64,000 bases of DNA. It comes from Mesotaenium endlicherianum. Lineage: Eukaryota > Streptophyta > Zygnematophyceae > Zygnematales > Mesotaeniaceae. Below the pieces are notes generated by a model that was not told where the DNA came from, made no database searches, and worked only from the letters and a program-made list of their open reading frames with translations. Both the position numbers and the translations under genes were made by a program. The stretch lies in the NCBI GenBank assembly GCA_009602735.1, contig WELA01004683.1, positions 53,856 to 117,855 of the forward strand. The letters run 5' to 3'. Shown in pieces: positions 11,233 through 23,000 of the stretch (position 1 is its first letter; every line of letters begins with the position of its first letter).

Positions 11233-12767
11233 ACGTGCACTTCTCCCACTTCTTCCCCTGTTCCACATGGTCCAGACCCGAGTGGAGACAGTTTTGTCCA
11301 GGCCACCAATGACGGAGCTGCAAGTAACGCAGTCCAAAGCCGTGAGAGCTCGGGGATGTAGGGGATGATTAGACAGGAGACTTCCCTACCAGATTTGGTC
11401 AGAAGTCTCCGGCATACAGGCACCTCCTGTGTGTTGACTCTGAGAACTCTTATTCAACACCTTTGATGCCAACCATGCCTAGCACACAAGTCAATTCTGT
11501 CTATAGTATTTAGTTTGTATAGGAGGTAGCACTCTAAGGATCAGAGTGAAGAGGTGGGGGAAACTTGAGCACTTCTGGGTGGGTGCTGGGAAAGCTGCAG
11601 TATGTGACATACTTTCAGATTAGTTCACGACAGCAAGCATATATACAGGTAGTAGGTTCTCTTTTGATCATTCATATTTCCCTCTTTTGCATCTCCCCCT
11701 CCCCTTTTTCTTCTCCGCAGAAAGTTTGACTGGGTTAGTTTCAGTCTAGGTCTAAAAGTAGCAAGCCTTACGTTCAATTTTTGAGAACTATCCACTTTCG
11801 TAATGCAAGAGGTTCTTGACAATTTAAATTAAACGACATACATCATCATTTCCTGGAGATCTTGCTACAGCTTTTGACTGATTGCAATGCCTCCCCTCTG
11901 CCCATATTGGGACCCTTCTGACTCAGCTGCTTGCAGCTTCAATTTTTCGAAAGCACCTGCTTTTATGCTTCAGCATTGCTTTACATGCATGGATTGCTAG
12001 TATGTTATCAACTTGCAACATGATGAAGCTCATGAAGATGCAAATCATGCCATTCGATTGTTCAGGGAAGAGGTATGCATGCGCTTTGCACTTCTGTTGA
12101 CTTGGGGAGGTTGCGCATTTGTATAATATATTTAATAAGCGTGTGTAAGTATAGGTGGGGTGCATGTGTCAAAATCAGAATAGTCATTTTCAGGGCAAAC
12201 AATGAAAGATTTGGGAACCAATCAATTAACAAGCGTTGGGTCTCCCTTCTTTCACTGATGATTCCGAAATGAAAGTTTGATTAACCCTTGAGATAAAAGG
12301 CCATCCGAACTTAAGAATTAACAAAGCTATAATGAACTCTCATAGTTCAGCACATGTCAGTTTGATGGTGGTACACCGTCTTCTGCAATTCCATATGACG
12401 ACCAATCGATTGCTGAAACTGCACGCTTGGGGCCATTGAAACGATGAAACTACTCTGGGCCTACAAGCATCCGCCTATGTGGTGCAGCCATCCATGTCAT
12501 CGTCCAGCTAGTCCATAATGTAAGAATGCCTTTCTCTTATTTGGCCGATTCAAAAATGATCGACACTGGCTTATTGCAGAGAAAATATGAGAAGACCGTC
12601 TGCCTTTATGCCGAGAAAAGTGGAAGGGGCTGACTGGGGGGCAATCTAAGGTCCTTTCAAGTGGCAGGCACGACTTCATCTAATATACAGCGCCTCTCAA
12701 AATCTGTACAGATCTCCAGATGGCTAGTGACACGAGTTCTACTGACTTGGCGAGAAAGTCTAAAAGC
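11233..12767. other. Intergenic between convergent isocitrate lyase and 7TM genes
   Basis: AT-rich 3' flanks of two convergent genes. Only short ORFs without motifs are present, and I see no RNA gene. Confidence 0.6.
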
Positions 12768-15700
12768 TCATTTGCTTTTATCTGGCGTAATCACTGGTCC
12801 CGAGCTGCTTGGATTACTCTGCACTGACCTAAATGGTTGCCACAGAGAGCCTCTCAAAAAAATTCCACAACTCGCATCATCTGGCCTATGTACACAAGTA
12901 GTACTACTAATACTATTACTTCCCAAAGTTATGCTACTGATGTTACTTCCAAAACTTGCATTACTTGGGCTGCTCATGCTGCTGGTGTGATTTGATACGC
13001 TGTGAGTGGGTGCTACAGCAAGAGAAGTATTAAATAGGGGAATGTGCTGCACTTGCACGGTAGAAGGTTGATCAAGCACAGCACTAGAAGGCTTTGAGAG
13101 GCGAGCTTGAGGACTCTCCGCTTGACCAGGGTTCTGTACCACCACCAAGATAGGGGCTCCTCGACTGTTTCCCGAATCCGAAGGCATCGCCTGCAGGACA
13201 ACAGGAATAACCATAACTCTCAGGGCAAGCAGATGGCATGAAAACAATTCCTTCCTTGCACAATGAGTGCCCACGAGAGGAATTGAGCCCTAGCTCCATC
13301 AAGTTCAGTGCAGCGTTGAGTACATGTTAATATTTCATATAAGGAGCATGCAGACAACAAGGAAGGCCGACACCTTGCTCAAAGACAATCTTGTGTGCTG
13401 GCTTCACATATTAAGCCCCCAAAGCCACCGACCTTACTTGTGTGCTCCTCCACACATCAACCCCACAACAACCATCCCTTCAAGAGTAGTGAGCTTCAAC
13501 ACCTGCGAACAAATTGAAACTACAGTGGGAAGCAGAGTCTGGCAGTGAACCAAAGAGAAGCTGAAGACAGTAACTCACCACGCCAATGTGCCACTCCTTG
13601 AAGTTGAGGTTGCGGTAGTCCTTTGCATTCATCTCCTGCACAATCCTCATCCATATTCCTAATCATTTACAAGATAGTGGAGCAGCGCAATCGAGTCAAA
13701 TCCTTATGCCACAACTTTGATACGCCATAAAACAGGAACCTTCTTAACGTCAAAGCTGGTTATAAAGCATAGCAAGGCGGAGGCTTGAAGCAAGGGAAGA
13801 AAGAGAAGAGGGGATGAAAAGGACATACCACCCGATGTATGGGGGGCAAGGCTCGCTCTGAGCACGTCGATGGCATGACCGAGGAGAATGGAGTGACCAC
13901 CTTTGATCTAAATGTCCAGCTGTGAGCACACAGACAAGCAAAAACAAAGCCTGTCACCTCTCCACAAAGTTTGAAGATTTCAAGCACTCCTGCGCGTGAA
14001 GATGCACATGCAGGCTGCCCAGTCCACGTTGCGTACTGCATCCATTTGTCCCCAATTAAAAACAGCAAACAGCGAGGACAAGAAAGATGAACGAGGTGAA
14101 GCTTGCAGTCATTAACCCTTCTCTTAAGCATCACGCAGTACCCGGCAACAGGACAGGTGCACGACAGCACCCAACAGACGGAACGTACCCAATGTAGCAG
14201 AAGATGGCAATCTCTGCCCATTCCCGAAGCAGAAGGCGTATCCAGTACTCGCTTGCCATCCCCTCTGCTCTTGTGTGCATCTGAAGGTGGTCAAACGCGA
14301 GGACATGCACATCCATGTCAGGCACTCTTTCACTTTTTTTTGACAACACGAATCACCTCCTCAGGGCCACTATGCAGTCAAAGTGGTACAAACTCTGAAG
14401 CAAATGCGGACATGCCTCTGTACATCATGCTCACCTACCACCACGCGACATTTTCAATCCCCTGCTGGTTTCGAGCTCCGTAAAGAGCTCGTCACCTTTC
14501 GTAAAGTCCCCCTCCACATACTCCAAGTGAGCAGCTGCTGACATAATCATCCTGATGAAGCATCCCCGTGGACTCTTTTTCCACAACTAAGAAGCAACAT
14601 TTTATGTATATGTATTATTGAAGCGGCCCTTCTACCAGTATAATTTTGAGGCCAGAATTAGAGCAAAGACCAAGCTTGCGAGCAGGAGAGGTATTGTACC
14701 ATAATCTCGATGAGCACCATTGCAATCAGAGTTCCTTGGAATTTTCTGCCACAGCAAAACCAATGGCACGATCATCAGATTGTGACGTTGTCATGGGTAG
14801 TTGCTTGCCAACCCGCTGCTGCACCGTCTAACACCAGCATTCTCTCTCTATACATAGCCTTACAAAGACACACATGTACATGTACGTTCATGTATAGAGA
14901 TGTGCACAAACGCTGATATGACACCAAAAAATTGATGCAAACCTGAACATGCAGTACTTGGTGTAGACAGCATTGTGCATGAGATGAGCCCCCTCATCTG
15001 AGATGGCCTGCAGTTGCTCTTGCAGCCGTCCCACGTTGCTCGCAGTGTGCGAGAGAACCACAAAGAGAAGAACGACGTACACAGCTCCTACCAGCACCTG
15101 CACAGCCCCATGCCCAACAGATGAGGTGCCATGCAACACATGGTTGTGCATGTACAGTTTGTATCCACGCACACGATCCACACGAAGATACCCCAAGGAA
15201 ACAAAGATACTACAGCAAACAGACACACGCACACGCACACACACACGCATGCACAAGCTCAATAACATCATGTTGATGGTGATGGTAAACAAGGTCGAGT
15301 CATAAGTCTCTGTGCAGATTTGTATACCATGTGTGCGTCGATGTACACGAGTCAACTGATGGTTGATGACTGCTCTCATCGTCTTTGCATGATGAGATAG
15401 ACTATAAACCCTTCGCTAGCCGGCAATAGGAATAAAACAGATGACAGTCTATGCAGAGTAGGCAACTCATCATCCCGTCAAGTTGTATGTGCTTTTGACA
15501 ACAAGATGCAAAGTGATGTGAGGCATGCACATAATTTCCCCTGCTTTTTGGTTTGGACACGCCAGGATACACCCAGGAACGGAAATGAAGGCGAGCACTG
15601 AGAGGGAGAGACATAGAAAGCTCACAGAGAAGTGGGGCACAGCTGCCTTGTAGCCGGTGAGTGCCAGATAGAGAAGGGATGCCAATCCTGCCGGTTTGGA

Positions 15701-18070
15701 AAAGACAGGAGCACAATGGGTGCTTGTTGAGAAGCTATCGCTTGTTTTCATGAAACAATACAAGCGTATGCATACGCATACTTTTTGCCATAATGCTGTG
15801 AGAATGAGCGGGGATCCAAACTTTTTTGCGGAATATAGCTGGCGGCATGAGGCCAGGGGGGGGGGGACGAGGGGGTTCTTTTTTCTGATGACACTTGCAA
15901 GATGTTTGCAGTGCCTAATCTATCCGGACAGCTTGATTGCAGAACTACCAAGCTATCTTGCCACAGAACTAAGAAGCCCTACCCGCAAGACTAGCAGCAA
16001 CAACTTCATAGTAATGCAACAGCTGGACCTTGCACACGCACACACACAGACACACAGACAAGACAGAAGGCCCTGCACCTGCTAGAGCACAAGCTTGCAA
16101 TGCGGGCTGCAGCAGCCGAAAGAAAAACCCTGCCGACGCAATGTCCGCAGGAGCTTTCCATCAAAGCGGCCATAGCGCAGAGATGTGTTACTGTACCAGC
16201 AATGCTGCGGCGTGCAGAGAGGGACAGCTGCTCGTGCGTGATGCAGTAGCCGTGCGAAATCAGCAGGAGGCTGATGAAGCAGGCGGTCTCGAAGAAGATG
16301 CGCGACACAAACACGCCAAACGCCACCCAGAAGGAGCATGTGCTGACGTGCAGGCACGAGTACCTGTCCGTAAAACACACGCAGAGAGAACCCGTGAGAG
16401 CTGCGCCGGGAGGAACGCAGCAACTCTGAGGATGTCTCCTCGATGTGCTTTCACCAAACCCTCCTGCTTACCTGCTGCCAAAGCTGGTATTCAGTACTCT
16501 GGGGTGTTGTGAGTAGGGCAAGCAGATGCTCACATGCACGTGCATGCGCACAGCACACACACATGCGTATGACATGCAAGTGCCGGCATCTGCTCCCAGC
16601 CCCCCCTCAATTACTTGTTCCTACGGCCTGCTTTTGTTGAAGGTTTTGCTTTTCTTCCTGTGCCTCTTGCCTCCTCAGACTTTCACAAGGCAGTAGGTGA
16701 AGAATGCAGACATACGACGCACGAGCTCGTCCTTTTCATAAGCAACGCGCTGCTATTCTTAACATCTGTTCATCATCATTTCAGCACACGCGTCTGTAAG
16801 GTTCTCCGGACAAAACAAATGAAGTCCCTGTTTTGTGCAATAATTGAAAATCTAGCCTCTTAAGTAGTTCTCCCTGCAGATGTGGGCAGGGGCGAGGGTT
16901 TGTGGATCCACGAGCTCACCAGAAAGCAAATGATAGTCCAAGTACAATGGCTTTCAAGAGAGGGACTGACGTGAGGGCCCACTGCAGACAGCTTGCCTGC
17001 AAACACGTACATGAGTACAAGGACTCCACCGGCCTTAGCACACAAATTCAATCACCAATACACCAGGCCCCCTTTTAGAAAGACCCTCTGAGTAGGGTTG
17101 ATTGTGTATGTCCGAGAGGCACACACTATCGGGCACACACTACTGAAAAGTTTCAGATCAGTGCATGGAGCCTGCAAGCACGTACAACACCCCTCTAAAA
17201 CGGATCCGCGGCTTCCCTTTCTTGCAACAACATGACAAGGGACTCGATATTGACTTAATTTGTTGCTTTTGTGCACATCACGCCGCAAATGACATTCCTT
17301 GCACTCGAGTACATATCGCCGTCTCAAATCAAACCCCTTACAAAGCTCAACACGTCATCACTGCCCATGCTACACGGAACACATTGTCTGCTGAGTAAAG
17401 TTATACAAATTTCGAATGCCCTTACTCGCGGCAGGTCTTACTAACAACGAGCCTTCTACTGAGACCCTTCGCATAGAAGAGTGATTTTGGAAATCCGCTT
17501 TCCGCCAGCAATGTAGCAGGCCTCTCGAGACCACTGCTGAATTCTAGCGCAATATTAGTATGAGCATCTCACTCCACTTCCTCTTCCTCGTCCACTTGCA
17601 AGCTTCGAGATGCTGCTTGCTGGCTTGCCCATGAAGATTGATGTAGCGGGGGGTGTCCCTCTAAGGGCGACGTATACCATGCGTTTCTTGGATATACACA
17701 CCAAGGGCCACGTCACAATGCGCACCTCATTTACATGGGTTACGAGTATGCCGTATGTTCCCTACATGGGCCCGACCGTTACAACAATCCATAAAAGAGA
17801 CGAGGACCTAAGAGGACCTCCCACAAGGACCTCCCACTCTGAGGTTTCACCCACGACTAACTTTTTGCGCACGCTGAACTTGCAAGTCATTTGTGCACGA
17901 ACCTGCCATAGCCGTTTGCTCCAGGTGTTCCAGACCCACATCAAAAGAGCTGTTGTCCATATAATGAGTAATCCAAGAAACAGCGACGGCAAAGGCCTGT
18001 AAGAGTCCTCCCAGACCCCTGTGCTGGACGGACTTGGCATAGAGCGTGACTTAAACATGGTGCCATCCAT
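12768..18070 (-). CDS. Seven-transmembrane protein of plant type, function unknown
   Basis: Ten exons on the minus strand close into one frame: 18070-17903, 16996-16920, 16363-16197, 15687-15626, 15097-14943, 14745-14700, 14280-14189, 13919-13832, 13635-13579 and 13190-12768, about 444 residues. Hydrophobic segments lie near residues 28-50, 62-82, 90-120, 138-157, 159-180, 211-229 and 238-258. Recognisable stretches are CSFWVAFGVFVSRIFFETAC, LLISHGYCITHEQLS, SDEGAHLMHNAVYTKYCMF and WIRLLLREWAEIAIFCYIGW, followed by a tail with EWHIGV and PILVVVQNP. The pattern resembles an uncharacterised family of plant multi-pass proteins I recall, but I cannot name a member with confidence. The last 140 residues are rich in Ser, Pro and Asn and probably disordered. 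Start: ATG at 18070; the nearby ATG at 18058 is also possible. The gene is convergent with isocitrate lyase and divergent from the LpxB-like gene. Confidence 0.72.
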
Positions 18071-19119
18071 GGTTGCAATCCTGACTAGGAGCCAAGTAAG
18101 CTTACGCCGTCATAAAGCTAGCTATTCACTGGCACCTCTTAGTATCATTGGCATGTGTAGCTTAAGAGGTTCAGGGGCCTGTCAATATTCGCTATGTTAT
18201 CACAGATTGCTCCGTGCTTGGCACGGAGTTCGTATCAATAATGCCTCGTGCTAGACCTGAACTGGCAAACGTCTGTTCTTCACAGTTCTTCCTTGTGGCT
18301 AAGACTTTTGTGGATAACAAAAATCACACTTCCCGAGCGTTGCTCGTCCATGACGGGCGTACCGGCGACGTCCTAGAAAACTCTTATCGTAACTCTTGCT
18401 TCATCCGCTCCCAAAGTCTGACAAAAACAAGAAAGCAAAGAACTGTCCAGCTGCTGTCTTGACAATTTCTTCTCTAAACAACCTCCCTCAGGATGTTCTG
18501 CTGGCCCCCTGTCCACGGACGCTGACCGGCGAGCACCGGAGAGCACCGGGAGCAGACCGGGAGCATCTGAAAGGAGCATATGTAAGCGGTGTGTGTGTGC
18601 GTCAAATAGGACAATTAACGTGAAGACAACGGTGGGAGCAGAGCGGAGCTGAAAGTTGCACAAGCTCGTGCATCGGTAACGACAATGTATCACTAATCAG
18701 ACGACGCAAATTTTTATGCGACAGAACGCGTCACTGCCAACTTGGCGAGTCAGGCCGAACGAGGCCGACCAGTCAAGAGGTCCTTTTCCCACTTTATTCT
18801 GCTTCATTCCTGCTTCTTCCTTCCAGTGGAATTCCATATTTCCCCATCGTACCACAATATGACAGCAATTGTTATATTAAATTTCAGCCCAAGGGGGTTG
18901 GGGCCGAGGAGTATCACAGATGTTAACCACACCTTATCAAACCAGTGAACAGTTTCGCATGGATGTCGCCTGAAGAGATCCAACATCTGTTGTCAGACAT
19001 TGTCGGATGATAGTGACAAGCAGTGACAGCAGTGACTGGCAGTAACGAGGGATCTCTTCCGTTTGCCAAGTCACCATTTTGCTTCTGAAATCCGCATACG
19101 TGTATTCTTTTTATGACAC

Positions 19120-19232
19120 TCCCTGCTGCTCCCAGCCACTCCCAGCTGCTCCCAGCCAGCTCCCGGCCAACTCCCAGCCTACCGAGCACTCCCGAGCTGC
19201 TCCCGAGTCCCGAGTCCCAGCCACTCCCAGCA
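19120..19232. repeat. CCCAGC-rich imperfect tandem repeat
   Basis: Repeated units of the type CTCCCAGCTGCTCCCAGC, with variants, fill about 110 bases. A similar CCCAG-rich tract is at about 30610-30710. Confidence 0.7.
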
Positions 19233-19339
19233 TCCATTGAGGAAGCAGATACGACTTTTTCTTGTTGCCATTAATTAGGTCAATTTATCGTATCATTATG
19301 AAATTTAGCACGGCTTTGAACGTACCACAAAAAAATATG

Positions 19340-19765
19340 TTATTTACACCTCACGGCTTCCCACTTTGCGTACCCCTGCTGTTTCTTCTTGCGCACTTCC
19401 TTCTGTTCCCCTGTCCGTACTTCACAGCTTCCCGCTTAATTGATGGTTGCGTGCATGGGTGCAGCTTTTACGTCCCACCTGCATGCTCTTCTTAGCGGCC
19501 CCCGCGGCTTCCCACTTTACGTACCCCTGCTGTCCCTTTTTTCGTACCCCTGCAGTCTCTTTTCTGTTATAGTCCCATGTATTCCCTCTTTCCGTACCCC
19601 GGCATGCTCTCCCTTTCTGCGCACCTTGATTGTGTTCCCTTCTTGCGTACCTCACGGCGTCCCGCTTTAATTGCGTACCCCCGCTGTCCCTTTCTGCGTA
19701 CCCCTGCTTTCCCTTTTTGCGTACCCCACTGCTTCCCGCTTTGCGCAATTCTACAATGCACACTC
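19340..19765. repeat. Minisatellite with core GCGTACCCCTGC
   Basis: About a dozen imperfect units alternate a CGTACCCCTGC-type core with CCCTTTTT or CTTCCCGCTT spacers. The reverse complement of the core (GCAGGGGTACGC) is the same as the core of the minisatellite at 40.7-42.0 kb, so the two arrays are related and lie in opposite orientation. Confidence 0.75.
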
Positions 19766-20090
19766 GTCGTGAAACAATCTCTTTAGGCACTTACATAAGA
19801 TGTTGAGTCCACACAGGTGCTCTCTCCAGAAACTTGAATGATGGTTCAAATGTCCGCTCTCAAGAGCTTCGGTTGGGCTTCTTTTTTTTTAACAAAGTGT
19901 TAAGGCATTGTTAAGCTTTACCAAGCGTAGCCGGTTGCTTAACACACAGTCAAAAGCAGCACCTAAGGACCACTTCCTTTCAGAGTGAAACCGCACCGCG
20001 AACTCCCAGTCCGTGCTTGGGCCATGGTGGGGGTACGCAAGATGGCGTGTCATTTGAGACTCTGGCATTAGTATCTTAAAGAGAGAGTCT

Positions 20091-23000
20091 ATGATAAGCT
20101 CTATCAGCAGCCCTGTGCCCTGGCTGCCCCTAGCACGAGCGCATCACGTTGGTCCAACACCACCTCAAAAGCTACGTAGGCTGAGAGACCAGCCACATGG
20201 CTGGATGTCTGCAAGCCCAAGGATTTCAAGACCGGGAAATGTGTACATTTTTTCATGCCTGTTGACAGGCCGTCTAGTCTCGTCAAGCTCGACAGAACGG
20301 CATACCATATGTAGAGGTTCCTCTCCTAGAAGTACCCAAACATACTTGAGAAGCAGAAGTCATGTGCAGGGATCTGCTCTACTTGCGCCAAGATTTGAAC
20401 GATATGAGCCAGCCACTACTGACAGGAACACATCCGTATGTTGCGGGGCCACCAACAAGGATGCAAGTTTGACAGAGGAGCCTCTGAAAAGCAGGCACAG
20501 AATCCTGGTATTGACTTCAGCTTCTTACACGACAATCTTAATGTGATGAGTGAAGCACCTTGCCAAAATGCATGGATCGAGTATAACAGCAGGGCAGCTG
20601 GCGAGCACCTCACTGCACCAAACTATCCTCCCCAGCTGCCTCGGAAATAGAAACACAATTCTCCCTCCCTCCCTCTCCTCTCCCTCTCCCTCTCCCTCTC
20701 GCACTCCCTCTCCCTCTCCCTCTCCCTCTCCCTCTTTCACAGCTGTAAGGTGTGTTGGTGACGCAGGCTTTCTCTTATAGTGGGGGTTCAAGTCACTTGA
20801 ATGCCAACCTCTTTGTGCCAAGATTAATTATCCGCAAAGCTACCACCACTTTCATTGCTCATAAAGAACGGCGGTCACGATACACACAAGCATCATCCGT
20901 GTACGACCCAGCCTTGACGGTGCTGATGGCGGCGGTGGCGGTGGTGACAGTGGTGGGGCTGATGAAATTTCTGGGCCTGTCTGCCCGGCTGGAGGAGCGG
21001 GCGAGCAGATCAGCACGGGAGATGTGATGGGGGATGCGCACGGGGGCGCCCTTGCCAGGGCGCTGTTCACGCTCGCGTCGGAAGCGGGTGCCAACGTGGA
21101 GGTGGTGGCTCTGGGGGGCGCGCAGCTGCAGCAGGCTGGGGCCACGCTCCTTGGTGCGCACGATATCCCCACCATATGAACCCCCTTCCTTTGCCCGCAC
21201 TTCGGTCGGACCGGGCACTTCATGCTCCTTGTATTTTTCTTTTGTGTTTCGTAATCAGATGATGCATCCGTCGGAGAACAATCGGGGGTCGGGCCCACGG
21301 CTGGGTAGCAGATGCCAACGCGTGTGCAAATGATGCTCGTGGGCGACTCGCTGAGGTCGAGAGAGTCGCCGGGATCAGGGGAAGCATGGAGGGGGTGAGG
21401 CGGGGGCGAAAAGTCGGGTGGACGCGCGGTGCACTGCAGTGGCTCGCGGCTCTTGTGGGCTGATGCTGCTGTCAGCCCTAGCGTGTGAGAGCCGAGCGGG
21501 ACTCCCTTCTTGCTCTCAGTCAGCACATCTGTGGAGCCACCTGTCGGAAATGCAGGCCCTCGACTGTTCAGACAGGTTGCTCTCACCTGCGGCCAGCTCA
21601 AGCAGGAAATTACAAAACAAGGATGTGGCCGCGAATGGCTCTGCGGTCACCGGCTCTCTGTTGGTGCCAGAAGCGCGGGCAGAGGAGGGAGGGGGCTCTG
21701 GAGTGAGCGCATGCACGTATGGATCCATACAACGTCCAAGGCCTCAGCTCTGAAGGATGTCAGTGCAGCTAAAATCAATTGCGTTGCCGGACCAAACTGG
21801 CTGATGCTCACTCTTACAGCGCACTCTAGAGACGTACACAAGTGAGAGCACAGGGTGCTGCAGGGCTGTTGTGAGGGATGCTCTTTGAGGGGGAAGGCGG
21901 CTGCTGAGTCAGCAGGTGAGCTGGCAAGGCATTGGCGGCAAGTGCTGATTTGAGATGGCCCTCTTGCGGTCCTGTGTGCGTGCGTGCTTGGCTTGCTGCA
22001 CCTTTGCGCAGGCGACAACACGGGCTTGTCGTCCATTGGGCTGCTGGAGGCGCTGCCATTTGTCATGCCCTCGCTGCGCATCCAGGCCCAGGCGCGCGCG
22101 CACCTGCGATCCCATCCCCCGGACGTCGTGGTGAGCTCCGGCTAGCTTTCCGGACGTGAGAGGCTTCCTTTCAGGGTTCAGGGCTTATAGTACAGAGCAG
22201 GGCTTAAAAGAGATCATCGGTTTGGGGTTCCAGGTTAGAGCCAGGAGGGCCCCTGTGCATGACTTGCACAGCCTCATGCACAGTTTCTGCCTGCAGGCGT
22301 GGGCATGCGTAAGCGTGATCGCTCTCCCCGTGTTAGTGGTAGGTGCAAGGCTGTTTCTCCGGGGGGCGCAAAGGGAGATGCCTGACTGCGGGAATCCCAT
22401 CGTGTATGGCGGACTCCTTGTGAGCTGATGACACGTGTCAGCAGGCACCAGCCGCGTGCCTCGCCGCGCGCGCTCGCTACCGCCTCCCCGTGGCCTCTCT
22501 CTCGGCTTGCGAGGTCTGCCATGTCATGCACAAGCGGGTTATATGATTCCGGTGGTGGTGGTGGCGTTGGTGTTGGTGGAGTCTTTCATTCCTCCTCTTT
22601 GTCTGCATCCTTTTTGCCTCGCTGCCTTCTCCATCCTGGTGGAGCTGCATCGACCGCGTCTGCATGCACGTCTGCGGCCCTCCGTCTGTCCATCAGATGC
22701 GAGCGAGTGGGCAGATTCATTGCAATATATCAGGCAGCCAGAAGCAAGAAGTTGCGGCATCCATCTTCAAATTAAGGTCGATGCTGCTGGAGGGCAAGAA
22801 GAGATTAATGAAGACGCACCTACGACAACGAAAAAGAAGAAGAAGCAGACTGATACTATTCTTGTCTGACGTGGTTAGCGGGGAGAGGGGGGGGGGGGGG
22901 GGACGTGCTTGTGTGCATGCAGGTGCTCATAGACTACCCGGGAGTTAACATCCCCTTTGGCCGCTTCTTGAAGAAGACCTTTGGTGAGAAGCGCGCGCGT

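Larger units (their letters stand above)
18071..20090. other. Intergenic between divergent 7TM and LpxB-like genes, repeat bearing
   Basis: This would hold the promoters of two divergent genes. It contains CCCAGC-type low-complexity sequence (about 19120-19230) and a pyrimidine-rich minisatellite (about 19340-19760), listed separately. No coding exon is recognised. A clear TATA box close to either start was not seen. Confidence 0.55.

Noticed and set aside
16615-16863. Possible extra exon of the 7TM gene on the minus strand near 16.7 kb
   Set aside because: The exon ending at 16920 joins directly to 16363 in frame and matches the family pattern; inserting this piece breaks the frame.
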